Assembly: GCA_014607495.2 (NCBI GenBank)
Contig: CP053148.1
Location: 15,438,001 to 15,502,000 of the forward strand
From: Carposina sasakii
Taxonomy: Eukaryota > Arthropoda > Insecta > Lepidoptera > Carposinidae
Direction: 5' to 3'
Length of the DNA: 64,000 nt
The notes under the pieces are model-generated. The model searched no databases and was not told the DNA's origin. It was given only the letters and a program-made list of their open reading frames with translations. The position numbers and the translations under genes are program-made. This document shows positions 45,152-60,822 of this stretch, piece after piece. Position 1 is the first letter of the stretch. The number at the start of each line of letters is the position of its first letter.

Positions 45152-48100
45152 TTAGACGGTGGGGCAGGGTGTCTTGCGCAAGTAGGTCTTCCCAGAAGGG
45201 ACCGGAACCACGACGGTGCCTTGCGGAAATACCGCATTAATCTGGTTTTCAGGCACCGTTGGGAGCACCATGCAGTCGTCACCCATCTGAAAAAAAACTC
45301 ATTGTTTACTGAAATAAACGTTAGTCGCTTCTTTTTATATCTTATTGCATTATATTTGTACATATTTCCATTTGAGAACCATTTGAGATCACATTTATTA
45401 TTTCTAGCCAATTTGCAGGACAAATATTCTTGTGAGTTGATCAATGCCAAAACGTGAATCAATACGAAATACACGAAAATGTAAAAGTAGTATGTAACTA
45501 TTTAAATACATATATTATCATACTGACCTTCCAATCCACAGGAGTAGCCACTTTAGCTTTATCAGTTAACTGCATGGAGTCCAGCACCCGCAATATTTCA
45601 CTGAAATAAAGTGGTAAAAATTAGCTCAAATAAAATAATACTATAATAATATACTAAAACAACAGTCAGTGGGGCTTTAAATAGTTCACGATTAGGGTTA
45701 CCATATGTAAATAGAATAGGTGCCTGTACATGGTACCTAAAATGCCTGATTTTTCAGAAAAATGCCTGTCTAAGGCAAAACGCTGTAGGTAATAAGTAAA
45801 ATACAACAGATAATAATAAAGAAAGATATCGCGTAATTTGAAAATGCCTTTCTCAGACCAATGCCGGCCGCACGCCTGTCTAAACCTTAAAATGCCCGTC
45901 AAATGCGGCAAACGCCTGTCATATGGTAACTCTATTTACGATACCACGGCGGCGCACAGTGGATCGACTCCATACAAGCTGTGTGATGTATAGGTAGACA
46001 ATTAAGAATGTGATTTATTGATTTGCGTAAAACAAATGATGCCAATGTGTACCCATAAATTCTTTATACTTTGTATGGAAAAATATATCTCAAAAATTAT
46101 TTCTCGCGATTTTCTACCATTTTCATAATGTGACGTAAATTATTGTTTTTAATGAATTATCCTCTAAATGTTGTCCAAACACACTTTCTACCCCCAGCCA
46201 CACCTTTTGGAAATACGAATCAAAATATGTAAATTTCTTATTTCCTAAGTAGCATATACTCCCAAATGACGATTTTCATCTAGTTTCATAATGTGATGTA
46301 TATTGTTGTTATACATATGTGAGTTATTTTCTAAATATCGCTTTAACATACTTGTGTTTGGACAATATATAGAGAATAGTTCTTTAAAAACAATAATTCA
46401 CGTCACATTATGAAAATGGTAGAAAATCACGAGAAATAAATTTTTAAATGTATTTTCCCAAACATCGAAATCAGTTTTCTTCAAATATCTTCCAAAACCA
46501 AAATCGAAATCGAATCGCAAAATGCATAAGAATGTTTTCAATTTATACAATTTATGTGTGCACATTGACATCATTTGTTTTACGCAAATCAATTAATCAC
46601 ATTTTTAATTGTCTCATCACACCGCTTGTATGGAATCGATCCACTGTGCAGCGTGGCATCTCTTCCTAGTAATATGTCACAACTCATCCACAGTGCCTGT
46701 GTTCCCGAAATGGGATAACCAGAACTGCGGGATCACAAAGGAGATCCCAGATGCGTTTACCATAGCTGGGACAGTTGTAAACTAGAGCCCTAGTCGGCTC
46801 CGTGCATTTTCTGCTCAAACACCGGTCGTACGATCATAAATTATTATAGTGATGTATGGTGTCCGTACATATAGCATATATAGTGTCTACTTTAGTAGCT
46901 TAGAGACGTCAAAGCCTGGTGAAATATAGCCTTAAATGTATGTTAATTAATTTGTAACTTACTCAAAGTTCCTTCCGGTGGTTGCTGGGTACAGAAGGGA
47001 TAGCCTAAACTTCTTGTTGGGATCTATGATGAACACAACCCTGGCAGTGAGAGGGATCCCGGCATGGTCCACCTCATCCTTGTCCACCATGCCAAGCTTC
47101 AATGCTATGGATCGATCCTTGTCTTCGATCAGAGGATATGGAAACTTCTCATTATCATCTGTGATACCTGGAAACATTTTTTTATGTTTATAATAGGTGA
47201 TTTTAACTAGAAAGGACTATGAGATATCGGTACTATATTATGAAATGACTGTGACAAAAACTTACGTTTTTTTAGGCATTAGCCTTAGGTAAGGCAATCA
47301 GTGTGACCAGTTGATGCAAATACACTGGCAGTGAATGTATTAAACATTGATTGGTGAATGAATATTAATGTTTGTTTCTCTTCTCAGCCATTAATGTTTC
47401 TAATCAATATTCTTAGTTGATTTATTAACTGATTGCCTAGATTAGAATCCATTTATGCCTTAGGTTTATAAATATAAATAAATATTCACACACTATACAA
47501 CACATTAACCTAGTCCCACAGTAAGATCCCTAAGGTCTTGTGTCGTGGGTACTAAGCAATGGTATATAAATACATAGATAAGTATAGAAAAATCCATGAC
47601 TCTGAAACAAACATTGATATTCATCATATCAATGTTTGACCCTACCGGGATTCAAACCCAGGACCTATGGCATCGCAGGCAGGGTCACTACCTACTAGAC
47701 CAGTCGGCCGTTTATATGTGACTGACTTAATAAACTTAATTCAATAACATACCAGCATAGTTTTTAATATCCTTGCACCAATCAATATGAGCAGATATGG
47801 TATCACAGGACAATCCAATTACTTTAACATTACGTTTGGTGAACTCCGGTAACAGAGTTAAAACTCGAGCCAACTCTGTGGTGCACACCGGTGTGAAGTC
47901 AGACGGATGAGAGAACAGTATGCCCCAACTGAAAATATTACATACTTAATTACCTATTTAAGTCATTACCCTGATCACACTTTACACAAGTTTCTCAATT
48001 TAATGCCCAAGTGATAAAAGTTTTCCAAGATTTTCCTGTCTCTACCTCAGGTCTTACCAATCCTCTGAATGTGTAAGTGTTGTCTTTATTTGCTCTATGT

Positions 48101-48467
48101 TTGAGTAATATTAGGCATACTTATGGGAATTAGGGGCCAAAATAATAAATAGTCACTAATTAATCACTCAGAAGCTGTACCTAAGTAGGTTCAAGTTAGC
48201 ACATGCAGATACATCCCTATGAGTAAGAGTCATAATATAGGGGTAGTAAAAAGGAATGTAAAGTAAGGCATGGTAGGTAGACAACACTTTGCCAGAGTGG
48301 TTCAGTTCCATGCGCACTATTTAACAGATAAGAGCTAGGCACCTAACTGTGGTACCTAGGTATTAGATATTGTATTCTTACCTCTCTCCGAGCCATTCAT
48401 GAAAACTTATTTCTCCTTCCGTTGTATTAGCGGTGAAGTTTGGGAAAATATCTCCTAACAATAGCAT
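45152..48467 (-). CDS. Prx6: Peroxiredoxin 6 (1-Cys peroxiredoxin), five exons
   Basis: Thiol peroxidase of the Prx6 family, which reduces H2O2 and phospholipid hydroperoxides, normally in the cytosol. Exons read on the minus strand: 48467-48382, 47928-47753, 47167-46963, 45600-45528 and 45286-45152; all four introns are GT..AG and the joined frame is 224 codons plus stop, the usual family length. Seen: N-terminal MLLLGD, the peroxidatic motif PVCTTE with Cys44, the GESWG motif (Ser29) with His23, which matches the site linked to phospholipase A2 activity in vertebrate Prx6, then [19 protein letters not shown] and the C-terminal VATPVDWK and PSGKTYLR that mark Prx6 rather than 2-Cys peroxiredoxins. 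No 2-Cys resolving motif (VCP near the C-terminus) is present. The start is the first ATG before the conserved N-terminus. Introns 2 and 3 carry a SINE, a hAT-like MITE and a foldback. The stop codon abuts a MITE. A possible poly(A) signal (TTTATT on plus) lies at 44537-44542. Identity is near certain; exon ends are read by eye. Confidence 0.95.
45693..45934. mobile_element. hAT-like MITE in Prx6 intron 3
   Basis: 242 bp with ends TAGGGTTACCATATG and CATATGGTAACTCTA. Flanks TTCACGAT (45685-45692) and TTTACGAT (45935-45942) form an 8-bp duplication with one mismatch, as for hAT elements. The interior repeats AATGCCTG-type words. No ORF. Confidence 0.75.
45943..46667. mobile_element. Large foldback element in Prx6 intron 3
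   Basis: About 725 bp made of two inverted arms of roughly 300 bp. Outer pairs: GCACAGTGGATCGA.TCCATACAAGC, TTGATTTGCGTAAAACAAATGATG; inner pairs: TTTCTACCATTTTCATAATG and TTGTCCAAACACA. Divergence between arms is modest with some gaps. It directly follows the target duplication of the hAT-like MITE. No coding sequence. Confidence 0.8.
46690..46815 (+). repeat. Family P repeat in Prx6 intron 3
   Basis: GTTCCCGAAATGGGATAACCAGAACTG through GATCACAAAGGAGATCCCA and TTTACCATAGCTGGGACAG. Partial copy between the foldback at 45943-46667 and Prx6 exon 3. Confidence 0.55.
47462..47712 (-). repeat. tRNA-derived SINE in Prx6 intron 2
   Basis: The minus strand begins near 47712 with GGCCGACTGGTCTAGTAGG (A-box-like), has a B box GGGTTTGAATCCCGG, then a body ending with AGTACCCACGACACAAGACC, CTTACTGTGGGACTAGG and an AT-rich tail. 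Length about 250 bp. A tail-only fragment of the same family is at 34029-34140. It lies between Prx6 exons 2 and 3 in the same orientation as the gene. Confidence 0.75.
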
Positions 48468-49317
48468 CTTGTAAACAAATACAGCGGCTACAATTTAAAA
48501 TGTCTAATAGATTTTCACAAATTGTATTATTTAACAGACAGAATGTCACAGAAGACAGCAATGGGCCTAATTTTCAAATTCTATTCTGAATTCGAAATAT
48601 TTACGCATAAAAATAACCTCAAACCTTCTGAAAGAAGAAAGGTAAATGACCGAAACTTTTTCATACATACCTCAAGGAAGTTAAGCTTATGATATGGCTC
48701 AAGCAAGGATCGCTAACATTAATACATGAACCCTATGTTTACCGTTCTACCTATCACATTGGAAAATCTATGTATTTATAACTTATTTACGAGTTTAATT
48801 AAATAAAAGAAATATTTTTAAAAAAAATGTAAATAATTAGTGCCAATATAGGATGACCCAGGCCAACGACTTCTTAAACGCCTAAAAAAATTATCAGTGT
48901 TTTTCATTCGTTTCGTTATTTGAACGCGTTATTCAACAAACCGATTTCATAACGCCGTTTTATTAAAACAATATCCATCCGTCACAGTCGAGTATTTACC
49001 GTGGATTCTTGAACATTTTATTTGTCACCTTTGAAAATGTGTTATTTTTCAGAGCGCGCAAATTGTTTTTATACTTGAAACCACAAGTTTCAACGTATAT
49101 TTTTTCGACGGGGATAGTTTTTTTTATCAATTTGAATAAGAAGTCTGCTTAATCGTACATAATCTCTTCAATTAGAATTTTTAGAATAGGTATTATAAAA
49201 AATAAGTCAAAATGGCCATACGATATTAATCTTTATTCCGAAAAAAAATCTTATAGCCGTGTCTCTTATACTATCTCTAATGTCTATTTATTAGTGTGGT
49301 CTGATATTTATTACAAC

Positions 49318-49445
49318 AGGCGGATTCAAGGCAGGTGGCTCCGCAGACGGATTTTATTGCCTACTGTGAGTGGTGATTGCACTACCGCAAACTTAGTCAT
49401 TATAATCAAGTCTGTTCTTTCAAGAAAAAAGGCCTGAATCCGCCC
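49318..49445. repeat. Short inverted-repeat element
   Basis: AGGCGGATTCAAGGC at the left and GGCCTGAATCCGCCCT at the right are inverted with one mismatch, about 130 bp apart. Possible small MITE. Confidence 0.45.
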
Positions 49446-49512
49446 TTATATACCTAAATATTATGCATGAACGCATCCGCGGGTATGACAATAATAGTGG
49501 CCCGCTAATTTA

Positions 49513-49592
49513 GCGCTCTATAGTATAACAGGCGGACATGAATGAATGAATGAAATCATCAATTTATGTCTGCCTGTTACATTATAGAGCAC
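49513..49592. repeat. Foldback, arms 32 bp
   Basis: GCGCTCTATAGTATAACAGG..GGACATGAATG pairs with AATTTATGTCTGCCTGTTAC..ATAGAGCAC with a few mismatches; the 16-bp centre carries an AATG microsatellite. Confidence 0.6.
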
Positions 49593-50889
49593 ACTTAAAA
49601 TCAAACAAAGGTACCCACCCTTGATGGAAATTTGAACTTCCGAAAAGTAACGCATGATACAATTAAATATTTATTATTTTTAAATAACTTTTATTTATAG
49701 GTACTGTTTGGCCCTGCAGTTCTGTATCTATCCCATTCTTGAGAGCGCAGAGAGGAGCGCAGAGTACCTGTTCATCAAATTTGAATTTCGAATGACTGTA
49801 TTTCCTCCTATTTTCTACTAACACATGGTCATTATCTTAGTTGACAGGTAAAGAATTTATCTAAGTTTTAAATACTATTGACGTATAAGTATTTTAAAAA
49901 TTTATAATGATTTAGGAGCTAGATGTGTATACCTAGGTGTACTCATTAAGCCAGAGTATTTCACAATGAACCATCTAATTAAGTGTCTTTAAATGTCAAC
50001 ACCACGTGATATTAGCAAAGTCTCCGTGTAAGCAAAAAAGACGCCATATCGTAAAATTGAATTGAAATTCTGTGTCTTTCATTTGCGTTCATTGCACTTT
50101 TTTAAGTGTGTGATAAATAAAAAAATCCACAAATAGACCAAGTCACAAATAGTCCGAGTCGCAGAATGTACAAGTTGTAAAATGTCCTTGTCTCAAAAGG
50201 TCACAGTTTAAAAGCAATAATAATTAAATAAAAACGCAGAATAAAATTAAGAAGGCGTGTAAACTATGACTTAAAAAAAGGCCTACATTTATATCGTCTA
50301 CCTATGTCTTTTTTACAATTATTGGTAGAAATAAATAATTTCTTTCAGAGTATGTTCGTTCAGGGTTGACAACAGCAAGATTTCTAAATTTCCTTTTAAT
50401 AAATAACAATTTGATAATGTACTGTAATAAATTTTATCTAAGTGTTCTAAAATCTAATATTATGACATTACTTTTGAATTATGCCACTTTTAAAAAAGTA
50501 CAGTGTCCGTAAGTACCTAGATATCAGAAATATATTTTAGCGTAGTACTTTTCTGAAATAACCATTTATTTACAACATTTGTTTACAGTCGTGCCACGCT
50601 AAGTTTGCAAAACTCAAAATGTGGTAAATTTAAAATTTTTGTAGTTGGAATCACTCACTTAGTTCGAAAAAATTGTCTTGATACTTGTCATGTTAAATTG
50701 TTATTAGGAAGATCATAACACGACAATTTTGAGCCGCGGTCTCGTCGAAATGAACGTGGACCATTTAAAATAGCCATCTATGAATTCGACTAGTCTACGA
50801 ATGAACGATAAACCGTTGAATCGTCGAATGTAGATGGACTAGTCAATTCGACTAGTTCTTTGAATAAACGCCCATCGCTAGTCGTTATT

Positions 50890-51029
50890 TATGTTTGTCG
50901 ATACATCACTAGCAATCAATGGCGTCACCGTCAATGACCCAGCCCGCTAGAACGAAATTTGTAATTTAAAACTGTTTTTTAACGTGCTGAAAAATATTTT
51001 TTGGCTTGTTTACATTGTGTTCTTGCAAG
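50890..51029 (+). other. Probable non-coding first exon and promoter area of Cdc42
   Basis: At 51029/51030 there is a near-perfect splice donor (CAAG|GTGAGT) on the plus strand with no long ORF before it. The next clear acceptor on this strand with fitting context is TTGTTCCAG at 56371-56372, which would join this exon to the 5' UTR just ahead of the Cdc42 start. The upstream 130 bp are richer in CG dinucleotides than the surroundings. The left edge is a guess, and the link to Cdc42 is inference from donor strength, order and orientation. Confidence 0.35.
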
Positions 51030-52134
51030 GTGAGTTGCTAATATTAAAATAACTTCAGTGTTGTCGTTTAGTTGTGTATTTAACAAGAAAAATGAATGTT
51101 CCGACCGTGCACAAAATGGACGTCAAAATGGTATTGTGACGTGATTATGTAAAAAAATTAAATTTAATAGTTATTTGTGCGAGTATTGTTACGCCCGTGA
51201 ATCTTTATAGTAGATGGTGTATCTGGAAATATATAAAAGGTTGATTTTGTACATAAATTTGTATCCAGCGGTACCCATTTCATGGCAGTTGTTAGGCCTG
51301 AACAGGTATGGGAACATGTGTATTATTCGTCTTCTAATACAATTTCTACCAGTATTTTCGGATGTTCATGTACATTTAGCTCTAATACAATTAGTAAAAT
51401 TGTTTCAATTTGATTATAGTTTGTAGATACCAAGCTTATTTACATGACATGCTTATGGGTCATTGTCCTCATATTTAGAAATTCTTTGGGCTGTGCTATC
51501 TGTGTTGGCAAAGCGAGTGTTTTTTCAATATTTGTTTCCTATTTCTAACCTCTCTTTAGTTATGACTACTCATAATAAATTAAAGTATATTTAGGCAACA
51601 TTATTTGGAGTCTTGCATTGATGTACTAATATGCCCTAATAAGTAATTAATAAGCCTAACTACACAATGAAAATAAACAGTTTTTATTTTAAGTTACATA
51701 TTACAAAAATAGTTAAATAGTACAAAAAATTATGGTGATTATTTGTATAATATGTATGTGTCAAGTGGTTCTTGACTTGATAATATATTTTACTGTTTAC
51801 CTGTGACTATGTTTTACCTATCTTTCTATCTACATAACTATGTAAAAACAGTAGTAGTGATATGTTGGATCATTAAAAATGTATATCCGTGGATACAGAT
51901 ATGGATATTTGGTGTCACTATCAGGATCCGGATACGGATCTTAACTTTCTTATGCAGTTGGTGTCGGTGCGCGCGGCAAATACCTACTTAATTTAAAAAA
52001 TAATTTAATTAAATATAACAATCAAATCGAAGATCTAGGTTTTAGATTAGTATTAGGTGATCTTATAACTTTTTATAATGTTTATCTCATAAAGGAGATA
52101 GTTAATTGAGTACCTTTTAGTTATATGTACAGTA

Positions 52135-52585
52135 CTAGTGGACGCCCGCGACTTCGTCTGCGTGGACTGTAGAAAAAACAAAAACTAGCTACCTCCCTAC
52201 CAATTTTCAGCCAAATCGGTACAGCCATTCATGAGTTATAAATAGTGTAACTAACACTACTTTCAATTTTTTATTTTTAGCTTCCTACCTTGAAAACTGC
52301 GAAAAGTCCCTTATAAAATTTCTCCCACTCTTTTAAGGGATTGGGAGAGATTCAAAAAAATGTGTAATTTTTTGTTAGTCAAATTGTCCGCATACAAGTT
52401 TTTAGCTTTCTACCTTGAAAATTGTGGAATGCTCCATACAAACTTCCATCCCCTAGAGGCAAAAGGTAGCTTATAATAGCTTCAACTATCTCTACTTAAA
52501 AAATCATGTCAATTTGTTGCTCTGTTTTGCCCTGAAAGATGGACAGACATAAACATACACTTTCCCTTTATACTATTAGTATGGA
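52135..52585 (-). mobile_element. Non-autonomous Helitron-like element, complete
   Basis: On the minus strand it starts TCCATACTAATAGTATAAAG after A and ends CGCGGGCGTCCACTAG before T. At 451 bp it is longer than the 245-264-bp copies; the extra sequence is unlike theirs. It lies in the inferred Cdc42 intron 1. Confidence 0.75.
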
Positions 52586-52903
52586 TAGATAATGGTAACT
52601 AACTTCTGATAAGTTTGCAACATAAAGGAACCAAATATTGAGTTTAGGAGATAAAAAAAATATCTGGATTGAATTTAATAGTTTTTGATTGCTACCCAAT
52701 CACCTTTTTAAAGAATTTCATCTATAAATTTAAAATTAATTAGGTAAACAGATCTGCAAAAGATCTGCCAAAAAGTAACTAATACCGTTTTCCGTCACTA
52801 ATACATAGCCTTCCATTAAGTAGGTATATTGCAACTTAATCTTATAGTCAGTCATTCTAATATTGGATTCCATCTTGAAATTTTTTGTATTAAATTTTTT
52901 ATA

Positions 52904-54163
52904 CCTAGTCGGTTCTTAAATACTGTCACTGGCCATTTATTTTAAAAATAGAACACCTAGAAAAAAAAATTTAGTGGTGTTCGATTTTCGAATATTTTTT
53001 TATTAATAATCTGCCAAATCACAATTACATTCATTCATTTTTACGATGGAGTGGACTCTCAAAGAGGACAGAGTAGCAGTAATTGCATTGCATCGTTGCG
53101 GCCATCCACCGAAGACGATATTCAACTTGCTTCAAAAGTCAAAACTCACGAAGAGGTTCGTGTACCGTACCATCAAGAGGTACAATGAAACCTCTAGTGT
53201 CGATGACAAGAAAAGAAACGGCAGACCTCGTTCCGTTAGGACTCCAGGGGTCATCAAAGCAATCAAGGCGCGTATTGCAAGTAATCCCGTCCACAAACAG
53301 AAACTGATGGCTTTGGAGATGGGATTAACCAGAAGTACCGTAAAAAAGTACTCAATGAAGACCTAGGACTACGAGAATACCGAAAAAAGAGTGGGCATCT
53401 TCTGAATGCGCGTCTGATAGCTATGAGAGCCAAGAAATGCAAAGTTTTGCTAAAGCAGTACGCAAGAAACAGACACCGCGATATCCTGTTTACAGACGAG
53501 AATTTTTTAATATCGAAGAGAAGTACAACAAACAAAATGACAGGGTGTACGCTACCAGCTCTGCGGCCGTTGCCATTCTTAGAGTGCAGCACGGCCATCA
53601 TCCATCATCAATCATGATTTGGTTGGGAGTGTCCTACTATGGCCCTACTGAAGTGTTTGTGAAGGTGTCAAAAACCAGTGCAAAAGTGTACCAAAGACAC
53701 GGTTTTAGATCGCATAGTAAAAGATCTGCCCCAGACACTCTTTGGAGGATGGCCATTTGTGTTTCAACAGGACTCGGCACCAGCGCATAAGGCCAAAACA
53801 ACACAGGAGTGGTTCGAGCGCCAGAATATCGAGCTAATAAGGCATCAAGATTGGCCCTTATCTAGCCCTGACCTCAATCCACTGGATTACAAAATTTGGC
53901 AGGAATTGGAGGAGAAGGTCTGTTCTTAACCTCACAAAAATTAGAGCAGCCTAAAGTCATCATTGATTAAAGCAGTGGCCGATATCGACATGAATATGGT
54001 CTGTGCTGCTATTGATGACTGGCCGCGAAGATTGAAGGCTTGTGTGAAAAATGGTGGCAATCATTTTGAATAAATTTTGTGTTTAATGTAAGCTAATTAA
54101 ATTTCTACTAGTTTTCATTTTATAGCCAATTTTGTTTGTGACAGAATTTAAGCACCGACTAGG
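52904..54163 (+). mobile_element. maT-type (DD37D) Tc1/mariner transposon, inactive
   Basis: 1,260 bp bounded by inverted repeats CCTAGTCGGTTCTTAAAT and its inverse ATTTAAGCACCGACTAGG, with TA on each side (52902-52903 and 54164-54165). It encodes a broken transposase. Size, ends and target fit the superfamily. It lies in the inferred intron 1 of Cdc42, same orientation. Confidence 0.9.
53046..54073 (+). pseudogene. maT transposase pseudogene
   Basis: Starts MEWTLKEDRVAVIALHRCG with an N-terminal helix-turn-helix region (about residues 1-100), followed by NGRPRSVRTP. The DDE/D core is spread over three frames: FTDEN (first Asp), QQDSAPAHKAK (second Asp) and SPDLNPLDYKIW. The gap between the second Asp and the Asp of NPLDY is 37 residues, which defines the DD37D maT group as opposed to DD34D mariner. 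Frameshifts near 53335, 53520, 53690 and 53925 disrupt it. The reading resumes to an end at NGGNHFE then TAA at 54071. It is a recent-looking but dead copy. Confidence 0.85.
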
Positions 54164-54165
54164 TA

Positions 54166-56372
54166 TACTGTTATTTCCATTTTAATTACTTATCCTCTCT
54201 GTCATTACTCAACTGATGGCATTTAAGTGTTTTCAGCTTTTACAAGACATACTGTAGATACCAAATCATTCTTGTTTTGTGCTGTGAATGTTGAAATATG
54301 TTAAGAAAATGATCATCTTTCTGTCCTGTTCTCATTCATTTGGGGCTGGCATACTATGTACACCTCTTTCATTCCCCACCTATTATCCTTTATCTTGTTT
54401 CTCATTCTTAGTACATGCATATCTTTGTAAGGTAATATTATTCATTCTTAGGGAGTAGAGTAGTCATATCCAATTAAATTCAGTCCAATACAAGGAAATT
54501 CTTAGATCTTAAATAATATAATGTACTTACCCATGCTTAACTGTACCTTGTATTTATTGTAACTACCAGGAAACACACAGTTTCATAAATGAAATCTTAT
54601 AAAGTGAGTCACTGCCAATGTGAATTCCCAAATATGGCATTTGTATGTGATTTAAATTTCATCATCAGTCCACTACTGGACGTAGGCCTCCTCCAGAATC
54701 AAAGATTTTAACTTATTCACCCAAAATTTGTTGTTGATAATGTGTTTACTAACACTCTTATCACATACATTAGGCGCATTCTCTCACCAGGGGCTGCTTC
54801 TGACTGATATATTTTATTGGGCATATCGCGTTCTAACTCGGACTAAGCGACATCTATGGCCGCATACGCACACTAGCGGCGCTCCAGATTAGGCAAATTT
54901 TTCATACGAAATCTTCTGTTTCACTCGCCGGCCTATGTCGGTATGTCTCTTTCGCACTCATTGAATATAGTACTAGGAATCGTACCAAATTTCGTTTCAT
55001 TTAGCTAGCGCTCCACTCGATACATAAGATTACTACTTACTTGGGACGAACGCGTAGACACTATTGTATAAACATAGTAGAATTGAAAGATAATTATAAA
55101 TATAGAGAAATATAGATTGCCTATGTAATCTTCGTGGGTGGGAGTGCACTGCACCAGCGCTCCTTAGGAGGAGCCGCCAGTGATTCTCACCATTTGACCT
55201 TTGGTGCAAAGTGTTACAAACACCTAAGTACATAGGAGCACCTGTGAGTGAGCACTGATTAAGTTCTATGCATGTATACATTACACCTTGTCATAACGAG
55301 AACTGCAAGATTGCAATGGAAATCCATTAGCCATGCTTTAGCATCTAAGTCCATGCATTTAGGAAAATTCATGACAATTATTCTATGTAAGCACTATTTT
55401 AAGTGGACAAATAATCAAGAGACAGTAATCATAAATTCTTACTATGGAAGTTCTAATCCTTTAAAAAAAAACAATACATTTGGAGTGGGTATCATAGTCC
55501 ATACAACCATTTGCATTTACTATTTACATGTGAATTTGGTGGCATAATGTAAAATTGTAAACTATTTGACCTACTTCCACCATTTGGGCTAATTTTTTGT
55601 AATAGTCAGATCTCTTATCTGAGGGTTAAAGTTGATGCTGTCTCGTATCTTAATGAAATTTGAAAAATTACTGAAGAAAAATAGGTGCTTGTTTCCACTC
55701 AAGGTCATAACTGAAGAATTAAAAGTATCCATACATTCAGAGCAAATAATGTTATGTAAACATTCCAGTAGCCCTGCTCAATTACCAGAAGTAGACAATC
55801 AATGCATTATGATTTGATTTAGCAAATTGTAAATAAGTACTATTTGCACACAATTTCAGTTGAAAAATAGTTGGCAGTGGTATTTGTCCTTTATCTCATC
55901 TCATGATACTACAACACTAAAATATTGAAACAAAGAGATTTGTATTTGAAGCCTGCGATGGACTGATGAAACATGTACATTTAACATTCATATTTATATT
56001 GCATACTTACTTACTATTTTTCCCATTTCCTCTAACTAGCTAGTAGCTATAATTAGTCTTAAGACCAATCTGGTATTGCCAGATTCCTAATGCTGCATTT
56101 GCACAAAGGATGTGATATGCTAATTTGTATGAATGCACAATGAAAAAAAAAGTACTTGGACCTAGTAGGTGTTGCTACAACAGGTTACATGAAGCTACTG
56201 CAGAATGTAGACTTTACATTGCCTGCTGTGCGAAACTGATTACTGTGAGATAGGTGTTTTCTAATGCATTGTGTTAATTGTAGCTAGTTTAATATGCAAT
56301 TGCGAAATTAACTATAACTATTATTGAGCTCTAGCAATTAACATAACTATCAAACTCTATACTTTGTTCCAG
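54166..56372. other. Inferred Cdc42 intron 1, distal part
   Basis: No gene seen. Contains the RTE tail fragment at 54655-54697. Small ORFs (for example 55272-55547) show no known motif. Confidence 0.4.
54655..54697 (-). repeat. RTE 3'-tail fragment
   Basis: Read on the minus strand, this is the RTE 3' terminus (GGCCTACGTCCAGTAGTGGAC) followed directly by GATGAT. It is only about 40 bp long and lies in Cdc42 intron 1 as inferred here. It matches the ends of the LINE at 264-931 and of the short elements near 8.6, 16 and 30 kb. Confidence 0.6.
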
Positions 56373-56471
56373 GCACTCAACTTCCATTAAGTTGCTATGT
56401 TCAAAACATCACCTGAATATTTGATATAGTAGAGTTTTGCAAGTATTTTAGTGAAAATATATTGAGACACA
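56373..56471 (+). promoter_or_regulatory. Cdc42 5' UTR segment with short upstream ORF
   Basis: Follows an acceptor-like TTGTTCCAG ending at 56372. It contains an upstream ATG at 56397 that opens a ten-codon ORF ending with TAG at 56427-56429, 42 bases before the Cdc42 start at 56472. The main ATG sits in the context ACACAATGC. If the transcript includes this segment, the small ORF could dampen Cdc42 translation; that is inference. Confidence 0.4.

Positions 56472-60822
<4,351 letters not shown>

Larger units (their letters stand above)
48468..50889. other. Intergenic region between divergent Prx6 and Cdc42
   Basis: About 2.4 kb (by the inferred Cdc42 exon 1) that should hold both promoters. 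AT-rich, with the two foldbacks at 49318-49592 and a run of short TCC/GAGTC-type words near 50128-50205. No TATA box could be assigned. Confidence 0.45.
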
